Shown here piece by piece: positions 47,942-57,164 of a stretch of DNA of 64,000 bases. Both the position numbers and the translations under genes were made by a program. Source of the DNA: Thiodiazotropha sp040506275 (lineage in GTDB: Bacteria; Pseudomonadota; Gammaproteobacteria; Chromatiales; Chromatiaceae); contig JBEVXD010000002.1 of the NCBI GenBank assembly GCA_040506275.1, positions 310,001 through 374,000 on the forward strand, read 5' to 3'. The notes beneath the pieces were generated by a model. That model made no database searches and was not told where the DNA came from. It was given only the letters and a program-made list of their open reading frames with translations. The stretch's first letter is position 1. Each line of letters begins with the position of its first letter.

Positions 47942-48898
47942 ATGTCAGAATCAAAAAAGAATTCTCCAAAAGTCACATTCATTGAGATCACTGAGGAGTT
48001 TGCCGGTCAGAGAATAGACAATTTTTTGTTACGAGAACTCAAGGGTGCACCGAAAAGCTACATCTACAGAATTTTGAGAAAGGGTGAGGTCAGGGTCAAT
48101 AAGGGCAGGATTAAGGCCCACTATAAACTCAATGCAGGTGATTCAGTCCGAATCCCCCCGGTGCGACTAGCAGCACCATCAGAGCGGGAAAGTAATGTAT
48201 CGGAATCCCTGAAGAGTCTCCTGAGTCAGGCAGTGGTCTTTGAGGATGATCGATTTCTAGTGGTGAACAAACCTTCGGGTCTTGCTGTTCACGGTGGTAG
48301 TGGCGTCAGTGTCGGTGTGATTGAAATATTGCGGCAACTCCGCTCAGAGGAAAAACACCTTGAACTGGTGCATCGATTGGATAGGGATACCTCTGGCTGC
48401 CTGATGATCAGCAAGCGACGTAGTGCATTACGTACATTACATGAACTGATTCGGGAAAACCGGGTCGATAAGCGGTATCTTGCTTTGGTTTCTGGCAGTT
48501 GGCGAAAAGGTGTGCAAGCGGTGGATATGCCACTTAAGAAGAATACCTTGCAAGGTGGAGAACGAGTGGTTCGAGTGGATGCAGAAGGCAAACCATCCAG
48601 GACTAATTTCAAGCGCTTACAGCGTTTTTCTGAGGCAACTTTGGTAGAGGCTGAACTGATTACCGGGCGCACACACCAGATCCGTGTACATAGTGCCTGG
48701 TTAGGTTCGCCGGTTCTGGGCGATCAGAAATATGGTGATACGGCGAGCAACAGAGCAATGAAAGAGAAGGGGTTGAATAGACTTTTTCTTCACGCTTACA
48801 AAATCAGCCTGCGCTGGCCAGGCGAAAAACGGGATATGGTAATTGAAGCGCCACTTCCTGAAGCGTTGGACCAGGTTTTGAATAGACTTAAGAGTTAA
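47942..48898 (+). CDS. rluC: 23S rRNA pseudouridine synthase RluC
   Basis: 318 aa. An S4 RNA-binding domain (about 20-80, RIDNFLLRELKGAPKSYIYR) is followed by the pseudouridine synthase domain with catalytic D147 in HRLDRDTSG and the LITGRTHQIRVH motif. RluC modifies 23S rRNA U955, U2504 and U2580. It is divergent from rne, as in many Gammaproteobacteria, and the HAD gene begins 1 bp after its stop. Confidence 0.95.
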   Translation: MSESKKNSPKVTFIEITEEFAGQRIDNFLLRELKGAPKSYIYRILRKGEVRVNKGRIKAHYKLNAGDSVRIPPVRLAAPSERESNVSESLKSLLSQAVVFEDDRFLVVNKPSGLAVHGGSGVSVGVIEILRQLRSEEKHLELVHRLDRDTSGCLMISKRRSALRTLHELIRENRVDKRYLALVSGSWRKGVQAVDMPLKKNTLQGGERVVRVDAEGKPSRTNFKRLQRFSEATLVEAELITGRTHQIRVHSAWLGSPVLGDQKYGDTASNRAMKEKGLNRLFLHAYKISLRWPGEKRDMVIEAPLPEALDQVLNRLKS

Positions 48899-48899
48899 C

Positions 48900-49577
48900 A
48901 TGAAATTTAACTTGTTAGTATTTGATTGGGATGGAACTTTAATGGACTCAGAAGCCCGAATTGTGGCTTGTGTCGAGGCTGCAGTCAGAGACCTTGATAT
49001 GCCAGTTCCTGAGCGAGGTGCGATCAGTAATATTATCGGTCTCGGATTGCGAGAAGCAGTGCATCAGCTGTTTCCTGAAAGTGATGATCAACTGCACCTC
49101 CAGATTGCAGCTCGATATCGTGTGCACTTTTTCAGTGACAATGAAGAGCCTTCCCAGCTCTTTGAGGGGGCGCGTGAGACACTGGAGAACCTCGCAGAGA
49201 GGGGATACATGCTGGCTGTAGCTACAGGGAAAGGGCGTCAGGGGTTGGACCACGCCTTAAAGACAACTGGATTGGAGACTTTTTTTCACCTGACCCGATG
49301 TGCTGATGAGACCTTCTCAAAACCCCACCCGGAAATGCTAAACCAGATTCTTGAAGTCAGTGGTACCTATCCAGGCGAGGCTCTGATGATCGGCGACACC
49401 GAGTACGATCTGGAGATGGCGCTCAATGCCGGTATGCCCTCATTGGGTGTTACGTACGGTGTACATTCTCCTGAGCGATTACGTAAGCATACTCCCCTTG
49501 GCTGTGTCGATAGCATCACCGAGATACCAGGCTGGCTGGATTCATATCTTGATGAAACAATTTCTTCCGATATTTAA
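48900..49577 (+). CDS. HAD-IA family hydrolase (phosphoglycolate phosphatase-like)
   Basis: 225 aa. Motif I is FDWDGTLMDSE (nucleophile Asp10, acid Asp12), motif II VATGKGRQG, motif III/IV FSKPHPEMLNQIL and MIGDTEYDLEMALNAG, with a cap domain after motif I. It starts 1 bp after rluC. Similar to Gph/YieH-type phosphatases; substrate uncertain (phosphoglycolate is one option). Confidence 0.93.
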   Translation: MKFNLLVFDWDGTLMDSEARIVACVEAAVRDLDMPVPERGAISNIIGLGLREAVHQLFPESDDQLHLQIAARYRVHFFSDNEEPSQLFEGARETLENLAERGYMLAVATGKGRQGLDHALKTTGLETFFHLTRCADETFSKPHPEMLNQILEVSGTYPGEALMIGDTEYDLEMALNAGMPSLGVTYGVHSPERLRKHTPLGCVDSITEIPGWLDSYLDETISSDI

Positions 49578-49612
49578 AAACATATATTTCAATTATTTGC
49601 AGGGTTATTTTA

Positions 49613-50602
49613 ATGTCAAATAAGACTCAAGAGGAACAGAGAAACCAATCCGAGCCCACTCAATGGGAAAGAGATTTGCTCAACCGTATGGTGATGGCAA
49701 CAGTTGCTGAAAATCGACGAAGTCGGCGCTGGGGTATCTTTTTTAAACTGCTCACATTTGCCTATTTGTTCATCATTCTGGGTATGTTTTTGTGGGCAGA
49801 TAAGCTAAAGGTTGATGACATTACAGCGTCGGAACATACAGCATTGATCAATGTGAAAGGCCTTATCTCATCTGAAACAAAAGCCAGTGCAGATAAGGTG
49901 GTAACGGCGTTACGTGATGCCTATGAGGACAAAAAAACCAAAGGCATCATTCTGCGTATGAATACTCCGGGGGGAAGCCCGGTTCAGTCCCGATATATCA
50001 ATCGTGAGATTGTACGTCTGAAAGAGAAGCATCCTGATATCCCTGTATATGCCGTAGTTTCTGATATCTGTGCTTCCGGCGGCTACTATATTGCAGCAGC
50101 AGCAGATAAAATCTATGCAGATGAAGGCAGTATTGTTGGTTCCATCGGAGTACTGATCAACGGATTCGGCTTCGTTGAAGGTATGAAAGAGCTTGGTATC
50201 GAGAGGCGTCTGCTAACCGCAGGTGAAAACAAAGGCATTCTGGATCCTTTCTCGCCACTACAGGAGACCGAGGTCAGCCACATTAAACAGATGCTCAATC
50301 AGTTGCATGAGCAGTTTATTCAAACGGTGAAAGAGGGTAGAGGTGACCGACTCAAAGTTGATGGGCATCCAGAGCTGTTCAGTGGTCTCTTCTGGAGCGG
50401 TGAAGAAGCTTTGAAACTTGGTCTAATTGATGATTTTGGTAGCAGCAGCTACGTGGCAAGAGAGATCATAGGCGCTGAAGAGATTGTCGATTTCACACAT
50501 AAGGAAGTGGTTTGGGATCGTCTGGCACGCAATCTCGGTGCTGGCGCGGCATCATTTTTTGCAACGATCAGTGGCTTGGGTGATGGCATTACAATCCGCT
50601 GA
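49613..50602 (+). CDS. sppA: S49 family signal peptide peptidase (SppA-like)
   Basis: 329 aa, one-domain form. A single N-terminal membrane helix (about 45-64) precedes the ClpP-like S49 domain, with the nucleophile S155 (DICASGGYYIAAAADK) and the general-base K207 (TAGENKGILDPF). It degrades cleaved signal peptides in the membrane. It follows the HAD gene by 35 bp and closes the rluC operon. Confidence 0.93.
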   Translation: MSNKTQEEQRNQSEPTQWERDLLNRMVMATVAENRRSRRWGIFFKLLTFAYLFIILGMFLWADKLKVDDITASEHTALINVKGLISSETKASADKVVTALRDAYEDKKTKGIILRMNTPGGSPVQSRYINREIVRLKEKHPDIPVYAVVSDICASGGYYIAAAADKIYADEGSIVGSIGVLINGFGFVEGMKELGIERRLLTAGENKGILDPFSPLQETEVSHIKQMLNQLHEQFIQTVKEGRGDRLKVDGHPELFSGLFWSGEEALKLGLIDDFGSSSYVAREIIGAEEIVDFTHKEVVWDRLARNLGAGAASFFATISGLGDGITIR

Positions 50603-50636
50603 TAGAGACGATTGCTGAAACTAAATCTCTCGACTA

Positions 50637-51060
50637 CTAGTGGGCCATGCGGTAAATAAGGTAATGATCAGAGCCCCGCTCATCAGTCAAGGCAAGGCGT
50701 ACTCCGCAGGGAATGACAAGCCCTTTCCAAGGAGTACAACGCAGCATTGACTGATGAGCGGGGCTCCCTTCGGGCCGGCCCACAAGCCTCAGCAGTGTTG
50801 TTGCACTCACTTGTATTGGCCTGCCAGTCCTAAATATTTCATTTAGTAAGAATGTGTCTGTCTCCTAGATGGCTTAATGTATAACCTGATGTAGGTCGGA
50901 TAAGCGGAGCGCCATCCGACAATCTCCTGCGGGAACCACCTGAAATGTTGGATGGCGCTCCGCTTATCCAACCTACCCGTCATTGAAATCCACTCTAATC
51001 CCAGATTAATATCTAGTGGGACCGGCTGATCGTTACCTTATTTACCGCATGGCCCACTAG
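50637..51060. mobile_element. MITE-like nested inverted-repeat element
   Basis: A ~424-bp element. The ends 50637-50671 and 51026-51060 are reverse complements with a single mismatch in 35 bp, starting CTAGTGGGCCATGCGGTAAA. Inside are a perfect 20-bp stem (50671-50690 with 50747-50766, GAGCCCCGCTCATCAGTCAA) and a second long hairpin (50891-50920 with 50947-50976, starting GTAGGTCGGATAAGCGG). No transposase is encoded. It lies between sppA and a minus-strand gene, and its last CTAG supplies that gene's TAG stop codon. Confidence 0.8.
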
Positions 51061-52058
51061 TTCTCTGCCGACTTCATGGGTAAGCTTTTGAGGTCGGTGG
51101 GGTTCTGCCAGGCATCCCAGCGCTGTTTGTAGTGCGTATCCAATATCGATAATTGTTGATCCAACTCCAGAAGCATCTGTTTCTGCGGATAGGAGCGACT
51201 GTTACTCTGATACCAAGCCTCCATATCTCCCTTAAGTTGCTCTCTTTGAGCGACCACAGTGCCGATAGCATCCTTCAGTCGGGTTAACTCGTCACTGTGT
51301 AAATCTGTAACAGCATATCGGACGCCCGTTTCAAAAATACGGGTACCGCCCCCCTCACTGACAGTTTGCCTGAGGTAATCAGAGTCAACTACCTGTACAC
51401 CGGCAAGGTAGTCAATACCAAAGTCTGCCAACTCCTTGACCCAGGGTGTAGTAGGGCCCATCAGTACCAGCTTGGAATTTCCAGCCAACTCAGCCAAGCG
51501 TGGAAAGGTTTTGTTGATCAAAGTGGTTGCACTTAGGAATACCCAGTCCGCATCTCTGAGAACATACTCTGCCGCTGGATCTGGCAGGTCATTCTCGGCC
51601 GGATCTCTTTCAAGGATTATCAACTCGATATCATCATGTTGCAGAGACTCAATTCCAGGATAACGGCCAATGGTCACTACTTTTTTGCCCGTTAGTTCAG
51701 GTCTGAAATATTCGAAGACGCTCAGATTTGCCGGGCCATTGGGAAATAGTGGTGTAGCACTTTCGGCCAGTCTGTTTTGGCTATTGAGGACCGCATTAAT
51801 ACAAGCCATACCGACAGTTGCCTCATACTGGTTCCATGATTTCACCCAGGTTGCCAGCTGTTTAATATCCCGTCCCCTAAGGGTGCCAGACCAGGGCAGG
51901 ACTCTGGTCATCGTGCCGGGACTCATCGCCAGCCCTACAGAAGAGGGTCCTCTGGCCAATGTCCAGGTAAGGCCAATCAGAACCTCTTCCACCTCACCGA
52001 TGTCAGGAAGTTTATTGAGCAACATCTGGTAGACAAGCCATGGATCATGACTGTTCAT
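51057..52058 (-). CDS. DUF364/DUF4213-type protein (putative metal-chelation domain)
   Basis: 333 aa from the ATG at 52058, with AAGGAGA just upstream (an in-frame TTG at 52073 overlaps that site). The N-terminal ~100 residues resemble DUF4213 and the rest the Rossmann-like DUF364 (GKKVVTIGRYPGIESLQHDD and on to WVFLSATTLINKTFPRLAEL). A predicted heavy-metal chelation role is only from the family name; the reaction is unknown. Its TAG stop is formed by the end of the adjacent inverted-repeat element, so the C-terminus may have been changed by the insertion. Confidence 0.85.
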   Translation of the reverse strand: MNSHDPWLVYQMLLNKLPDIGEVEEVLIGLTWTLARGPSSVGLAMSPGTMTRVLPWSGTLRGRDIKQLATWVKSWNQYEATVGMACINAVLNSQNRLAESATPLFPNGPANLSVFEYFRPELTGKKVVTIGRYPGIESLQHDDIELIILERDPAENDLPDPAAEYVLRDADWVFLSATTLINKTFPRLAELAGNSKLVLMGPTTPWVKELADFGIDYLAGVQVVDSDYLRQTVSEGGGTRIFETGVRYAVTDLHSDELTRLKDAIGTVVAQREQLKGDMEAWYQSNSRSYPQKQMLLELDQQLSILDTHYKQRWDAWQNPTDLKSLPMKSAEN

Positions 52059-52264
52059 GGAATCTCCTTTCAAATCGTTCCAGCTGATTTAGTGGATCTG
52101 GCTGCTTGAAATAATATTACTGATTCAACAACTCAAACAGCTTCTTAAGATTGAATCCAGTGCAATTATCAATCCAAAACTAAACCATTGAAAAGATTGA
52201 AGGAAATGTAGCTGATTTGTCTGTTTTCCTACAATGATCGGCTTACATGTATCACTGGGAAGTT

Positions 52265-53278
52265 TCAGCAGATTCTTGGTAAGGGGTCATCTTCCAGTTC
52301 ATCAAGAATTCGAGAACCGCCCAATTCAGTATGCAAAACCACATATGGATCATTAGTCTCAGCTTCACCAATGATTGCAGCCAGTTCCCCACCTGGCAGA
52401 TTACGCCATCTGTTCAGAGCCTGCTCTGCATCATCTGGCGCTACCACGGCAACTACCCGCCCTTCGCAAGCTAAAAACAACGGGTCATACCCAAGCATCT
52501 CGCATACAGATACTACCGGATCACGAACTGGAATGGCCTGTTGATCAAGGTTGATACGAAGTCCAGTTCCACGACTCAATTCATGGGCGACAGTTGCCAG
52601 CCCCCCTCGAGTTGGATCGCGCATGAAGCGCAAGCCTGGTAGATCCAATAATTTTTGTGTGAAAGGTAATACACTGGCTGCATCGGACATCAACTCCCCG
52701 CTTAAGCCAAACTGTTCTCGAGCCAACATTACTGCAATACCATGGTCCCCAACAGGTCCGCTTAACAGTATACGATCACCAGCTTTAATCTTTGACATCC
52801 CTAAGCTGATATCGGAGGGCTTGATGCCGATGCCTGTAGTTGCCAGATAGATACCACCACCTTCGCCTCGAGGCACAACCTTGGTATCGCCTGCAACCAC
52901 GGCAACATCAATGGCTTTTGCTGCATTGGCAATGCCTTGAATGATGCGTTCCAGTTTCTCAACCTCAAATCCCTCTTCGATAAATGCATTAAGACTGAGA
53001 AATTTTGGTATAGCACCTGATACAGCAAGGTCATTGGTAGTGCCATGTACGGCTAATGATCCAATATTGCCGCCAGGAAACTCTAACGGTTGAACGATGA
53101 AGCCATCCGTGGTGAACAAGAGATCACCTGATCTATCGATGGGCAGTTTTACTGCATCAGCCTGGACGTCCAGGGTAGGGTTTTTCAGATAACGGGCAAA
53201 CAGCATTTCTATCAGTTCGCGCATCAAGCGCCCACCATTACCATGCGCCAGGGAAATGTATCTATCAGGTAGGTTCAT
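52265..53278 (-). CDS. hypE: Hydrogenase maturation protein HypE (carbamoyl dehydratase)
   Basis: 337 aa. It has the PurM-like N-terminal pattern (AHGNGGRLMRELIEMLFARY), GDTKVVP, and the defining C-terminus PRIC, whose Cys carries the thiocarboxamide. HypE dehydrates it to the cyanide ligand of [NiFe]-hydrogenase. No hypABCDF or hydrogenase subunits are in the window, so this is either an outlying member or part of a cluster elsewhere. A sulfur globule gene lies upstream on the same strand. Confidence 0.95.
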   Translation of the reverse strand: MNLPDRYISLAHGNGGRLMRELIEMLFARYLKNPTLDVQADAVKLPIDRSGDLLFTTDGFIVQPLEFPGGNIGSLAVHGTTNDLAVSGAIPKFLSLNAFIEEGFEVEKLERIIQGIANAAKAIDVAVVAGDTKVVPRGEGGGIYLATTGIGIKPSDISLGMSKIKAGDRILLSGPVGDHGIAVMLAREQFGLSGELMSDAASVLPFTQKLLDLPGLRFMRDPTRGGLATVAHELSRGTGLRINLDQQAIPVRDPVVSVCEMLGYDPLFLACEGRVVAVVAPDDAEQALNRWRNLPGGELAAIIGEAETNDPYVVLHTELGGSRILDELEDDPLPRIC

Positions 53279-53376
53279 AGTATCGGTCTACAGCTCAGCC
53301 TATTCAGGTAAAATATCGAAGGGTAGGGGGGGATCAGGAGACAGTATCTTTGTTTGGGCCTTGAAAAGATAGCAGA

Positions 53377-53412
53377 CAAAAAAAGCCCCGCCATAAAAAG
53401 CGGGGAATTTTT
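53377..53412. terminator. Bidirectional Rho-independent terminator after the sulfur globule gene
   Basis: CCCCGC (53386-53391) and GCGGGG (53400-53405) form the stem, flanked by an A-run (53377-53384) and a T-run (53409-53414 region), so it works on both strands. It is 20 bp downstream of the minus-strand sulfur globule gene and separates it from hypE. Confidence 0.85.
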
Positions 53413-53431
53413 TTGTCGTAGTGATTGCTTA

Positions 53432-53746
53432 TTATTCTGCTGGTGTCGCAGGTGCAGGTGCAGCGGCAGCAGGTGCAGCATAGGGATATCCATAACCATA
53501 ACCAGGATAGCCGTAGCCGGGATAGCCATAGCCGGGATAGCCATAGCCGTAACCAGGGTAACCATACCCAGGATAGCCATATCCATAACCAGGATAGCCC
53601 CAAGGACCACCGCCCCAGGGACCACCGTAATAGTCATCATCATCGAACCAATCAAAAGGTCCCCAGAATGCCTGTGCAGGAAGAGTAACAAACAGGGCGG
53701 AACCAGCGACAGCAGCAATCACAGCAGATTTTAAGGTTTTTTTCAT
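53432..53746 (-). CDS. Predicted sulfur globule envelope protein
   Basis: 104 aa. A signal peptide (1-26, ending AQA) is followed by a mature FWGPFDWFDDDDYYGGPWGG region, then a repetitive Gly/Tyr/Pro domain of PGYGY/PGYGYG units (about 52-86) and an Ala/Pro-rich tail. This composition matches the Sgp proteins that coat periplasmic sulfur globules in purple sulfur bacteria and thiotrophic symbionts. GGAG-type ribosome site 9 nt before the ATG at 53746. It has its own terminator, so it is probably monocistronic and highly expressed. The role is inferred from composition. Confidence 0.8.
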   Translation of the reverse strand: MKKTLKSAVIAAVAGSALFVTLPAQAFWGPFDWFDDDDYYGGPWGGGPWGYPGYGYGYPGYGYPGYGYGYPGYGYPGYGYPGYGYGYPYAAPAAAAPAPATPAE

Positions 53747-53946
53747 GGCAAATTCTCTCCAACGAAACTTATCTGTTATGTTTTTTAGGAGGACTCAGGA
53801 TGTCAAAACCTCAACATGAACTTATCAATGGTTTAGAGGCTCAAGACTGCTCAAGTAACTTCCTGGACCTGACTAATAATATAAGTCAGAAAGAGAAAAA
53901 AATGTTGATTTGAATCATAAAATTACCAACTATTAATATAACACCT

Positions 53947-55062
53947 CTATAGAATGCTTTTCAGGCGAGTAAATGCTTCTAAAATCTGCTCCTCTGTATT
54001 GTGGAAATGAGGGGAAAACCGAACTCCACCTCCTCGATAGGCACACATTACACGTTGTTCCATAAGTCTCTGATAGAGCAGTTGATTATCATGGTCAGGC
54101 ACATGAAAAGTGATAATGCCGCCGCGCATTTCCTGGGTTCGTGGAGTAACCAGCTGGAAGCCCGAGGCGTCCACTTGATCAATTATAATCTGAGTTAATC
54201 CCTGTATCTTTGATGAAACAGATTCGAGTCCCTGCTCAAGCAGCAGTGTCAGGCTGGTATGCAATGCATGCACGCCCAGCATATTTGGACTGCCGCATTC
54301 GAAACGGCGAGCGCTTTTGGCAAGTTGCCACTCTTTCTGATCGAAATCTCCCATTGCCTCCACCATATGCCAGCCATATTCATTCAGCTTGAGTTGCTCC
54401 CTAATGGATTCTCGGCAATAGAAGAGTGCAAGCCCTTCGGGACCCAACATCCACTTATGACCATCTGCAACAACAATATCAGCCTTGCATTGTGCGACAT
54501 CAAAGGGAGATGCGCCCAGGCTTTGGATGGCATCGACAACAAACAGGATATCTTTTGAACGGCAATAATCGCCTAAAATATTCAAATTTGTCTTTCGTCC
54601 ATTTGCATATTGAATGGAACTGACAGAGATCAGCCGGGTACGCTCATCACAGAGACTTAGCAACTCCTGTTCGGGCTGGTTGCTAACGTCTAAATCGAGC
54701 AGACGTAATTCCACCCCACGGCTCAGCAGAGACTCCCAGACAATTCGGTTGGATGGGAATTCCTGGGCAATCGACACGATGTTGTCTCCTGTCTGCCAAT
54801 CCAGCCCATAGGCAACAAAAGAGAGACCTTCTGAGGTGCTTTTCAATAACGCGATATCATCCTTAGAGGGGGCATTGATCAATTGGGCCAATAAACTACG
54901 CAAAGCCTCCTCTTTTGCCAGCCATTGGAGGTAGTTTTGAGAGCCATAAATGCCGTTTTGACGGGCAAACTCCGCAACCGCTTCCACAGTGCACTGAGGC
55001 CAAGGGGCGACGGCTGCATGGTTCAGGTAGATAATGGCTGGATCCAGGGCGAAATCGGACAT
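53947..55062 (-). CDS. Class V aminotransferase family PLP enzyme
   Basis: 371 aa from the ATG at 55062, with GAGG 6 nt upstream (a TTG at 55074 is in frame but overlaps it). The PLP Lys is K203 in DGHKWMLGPEG. Other family marks are YLNHAAVAPWPQ at the start and STSEGLSFVAYG in the cofactor region. Class V includes cysteine desulfurases and isopenicillin-N epimerase-like enzymes. The catalytic Cys loop of IscS/SufS is not obvious, so a desulfurase role is uncertain. The substrate is unknown. Confidence 0.9.
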   Translation of the reverse strand: MSDFALDPAIIYLNHAAVAPWPQCTVEAVAEFARQNGIYGSQNYLQWLAKEEALRSLLAQLINAPSKDDIALLKSTSEGLSFVAYGLDWQTGDNIVSIAQEFPSNRIVWESLLSRGVELRLLDLDVSNQPEQELLSLCDERTRLISVSSIQYANGRKTNLNILGDYCRSKDILFVVDAIQSLGASPFDVAQCKADIVVADGHKWMLGPEGLALFYCRESIREQLKLNEYGWHMVEAMGDFDQKEWQLAKSARRFECGSPNMLGVHALHTSLTLLLEQGLESVSSKIQGLTQIIIDQVDASGFQLVTPRTQEMRGGIITFHVPDHDNQLLYQRLMEQRVMCAYRGGGVRFSPHFHNTEEQILEAFTRLKSIL

Positions 55063-55118
55063 GTTTTTCCTCAAATTTCGATAAGAGTGATAGCCCGAAT
55101 ATTTTAGCTGCTCTCACT

Positions 55119-55373
55119 GCTGTCCCGCTTACCCCTCTCCATTCGGAGGGTGTCGCAAAAGACTCAAGCTGCTGATCAGATACGGATTATAAATTGTAGG
55201 GTGCGGCCTGCCGCACCATGCCGGGCGTCTGATGAAACAAGTAACCATAGTAGATGCACTCATCTTAATTGTGATTTGCTTTTACAACACCCTCATTCGG
55301 GAAAGGGTTGGGGTGAGGGAATTAGAAAAGCTAACGCTTTAATGATTCTAGCCCCCTCATCCCACTAGACAGC
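55119..55373 (-). mobile_element. MITE-like element, copy 1 (inverted relative to copy at 59866)
   Basis: Starts with GCTGTCCCGCTTACC (55119-55133) and runs to a decayed partner end near 55367-55373 (AGACAGC). It includes the GTGCGGC palindrome (55200-55217), a TTTTACAACACCCTC segment and a hairpin-forming TGAGGG...CCCTCA stretch. Read in reverse, almost the whole length aligns with 59866-60138. No ORF. Confidence 0.75.
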
Positions 55374-55860
55374 CAAGGCTATTTATTCAGCAGCAAATCA
55401 GTATCCGAGGTTGATCCTGGATCAGCATTCAGGTTAGACAGGAATTTCATCTTCCACAGACAGATCAATAGATTATTAACAGAAAGGGATGTGTGATGCA
55501 GCCTTAGATTATGGTATTGGGCATTGACGAGGAGATAACGTGGAAAGAATTATTCGATTATAAAAACACTCATATTCTGAGGTTTAAGCCGCTAATCAGC
55601 AGAAATAATCTATAGAAAACAAAATGTTAAGCGTTAATTTAGGAGGTTGGGCTTGATTTTGGCTGCATCATGAAATGTAAATAATTGTATTTCGACTAGT
55701 TTAATACTTTAGAAACTATTAATATTGCCGATATCAAGGATAGATAGGAACATTATTGAATAGTCAGGCTTATAGTTCAGATTGAGGATTGTCAGTGCTA
55801 GAAAGCCATTTAAACGGCATTATGTAAGTTGTGACTAATACGCGAGAAGTGAGGTGTACT
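55374..55860. other. 487-bp stretch without a gene
   Basis: AT-rich sequence between the MITE-like element and the small membrane protein gene. No ORF, hairpin of note or known RNA was recognised. It should hold the promoter of the gene at 55861. Confidence 0.4.
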
Positions 55861-56091
55861 ATGTCATTTTTAAATTGTAAGTATCTGCGTCGCATCGTCT
55901 CCGTGGCGGGCATTTTTCTGATTGGTGGTATGTTACTCGAAGTGGTAGCCCATCTCTTGGCCAGCGACATTAATCTATTACTCATCCAGCCTATCGCATT
56001 GGGATTGGTGTTGATCAGTCCGGTTATCATCCTTGCGACTGTTGTGGTTTCGTTGATTCCTGGAGTCAGTTTGAAAGACTGTATCCGTTGA
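55861..56091 (+). CDS. Small two-helix membrane protein, unknown
   Basis: 76 aa from the ATG at 55861, 6 nt after GAGGTG (an in-frame GTG at 55831 is less likely). Two predicted membrane helices (about 11-33 and 38-66) are joined by a short loop. No family was recognised. It stands alone. Confidence 0.62.
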   Translation: MSFLNCKYLRRIVSVAGIFLIGGMLLEVVAHLLASDINLLLIQPIALGLVLISPVIILATVVVSLIPGVSLKDCIR

Positions 56092-56672
56092 GGTATTTCG
56101 ACTAAATATACCATTCGCAATGGCCCTGTGTTTGGTTAGGAAGGGAAGCCGTCCCCATAAAAAAGGACTAATGGTTTTCCGTTTGTTCAGTGCTCCCTTC
56201 CTTAATTCCAACTTCTGATTCGACCATCCTCTGCCTGCCATCTGAGTTGAAGGCTTTCTCATCTATCAGCTTTTGGAACCTCCGGTTCATGAATTGATGA
56301 GAAGTAGCAAATCTCCCACAAACTTCCGCAGTTTCAAGCTGATATTGAAAAAACCGGTAGGGTGGGGCCATGCCCCACCAAAAGTGGCTAGAAGTTCACC
56401 AATGGTAGTTATGTCTGTTGATCTTGAGTGAATAACGAGACAACTTCATACTGTTTATCACAACAAGAAACCTCTTAACATAGTCACGGATGCGACATCT
56501 TGTCGTAAAAGAGACTGTATCCAGTGTGTAAATATTGTTGAATTATATTGAGTAAACTGTTGGTTCACTCAATATTTTTGCAGCACTATGTAATAATCTG
56601 GCGTAACAGTAGTTTTCTGAATTTGCATATAACCTGCCGTTTATTACTTTAAATCTGTATGGGGATGTATTA
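56092..56672. repeat. Intergenic region with one GGTGGGGC palindrome
   Basis: GGTGGGGCCATGCCCCACC at 56361-56379 is identical to the unit at 29095. The rest of the 581 bp shows no convincing gene; a minus-strand 67-codon frame (56168-56371) has no recognisable features. Confidence 0.55.
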
Positions 56673-57101
56673 ATGCTAGTTTCAATCAAGACGCTTATCC
56701 TATCTGCATTATTTTCGGTGCTCATAGTTTTCTATCCAACTACTTATGCAGCAAAGGCTTGTAAAGGTCTGAGTAAATCTTCCTGTTCCAGTAGCTCGAA
56801 TTGCAGTTGGATAAAAAGCTACACAACAAAAACAGGCTCTAAGGTCAGTGCCTATTGTCGTACAAAGTCAGGTAAGAAAGCATCAACAAAGAGCAAAGTC
56901 AGTCAGGATAATAAGAGTAAGTCCACTAAGAAAAGTGTAGATAAAAGCACATCGAAAAAAAGCTCAAGTGAAAAGTCAAAGAAGACAAGCGCTAAGAAAA
57001 AAACAAGTGATAAAAAGGTAAAAGAGACGAAGAAAAATAAAAAGAAAGACAAGAAAAAAGAGAAGAAGTCTGATAAGAAAAAAGAGAAAAAGAGCAATTA
57101 A
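56673..57101 (+). CDS. Secreted Cys-containing protein with very long lysine-rich tail
   Basis: 142 aa. A signal peptide (1-26, ending TYA/A) is followed by a small Cys domain (about 27-63: CKGLSKSSCSSSSNCSW ... YCR, four Cys plus Trp), then an ~80-residue Lys/Ser/Thr low-complexity tail (KKDKKKEKKSDKKKEKK type). A Shine-Dalgarno-like GGGGA is 8 nt upstream. The family is not recognised. The highly basic tail could bind polyanions such as nucleic acid, LPS or mucus at the cell surface (inference). Lies within the block between the two MITE-like copies. Confidence 0.75.
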   Translation: MLVSIKTLILSALFSVLIVFYPTTYAAKACKGLSKSSCSSSSNCSWIKSYTTKTGSKVSAYCRTKSGKKASTKSKVSQDNKSKSTKKSVDKSTSKKSSSEKSKKTSAKKKTSDKKVKETKKNKKKDKKKEKKSDKKKEKKSN

Positions 57102-57164
57102 CTCTCTTATACTTTCTATCTGATAATTAGAATCGGCTTATTTATAAAGTTTAGCCGTAGTACA

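Noticed and set aside
50671..50976. Regular hairpins that could suggest a CRISPR or retron RNA
   Set aside because: There are only two different hairpins, no repeat-spacer periodicity and no cas or reverse transcriptase gene.
53275..53718. Minus-strand 147-codon frame overlapping the sulfur globule gene
   Set aside because: It is an out-of-frame reading of the same repetitive sequence, crosses the terminator and has no Shine-Dalgarno site.
56168..56371. Minus-strand 67-codon frame between small genes
   Set aside because: Not recognisable, and it starts within the GGTGGGGC palindrome region; likely chance.
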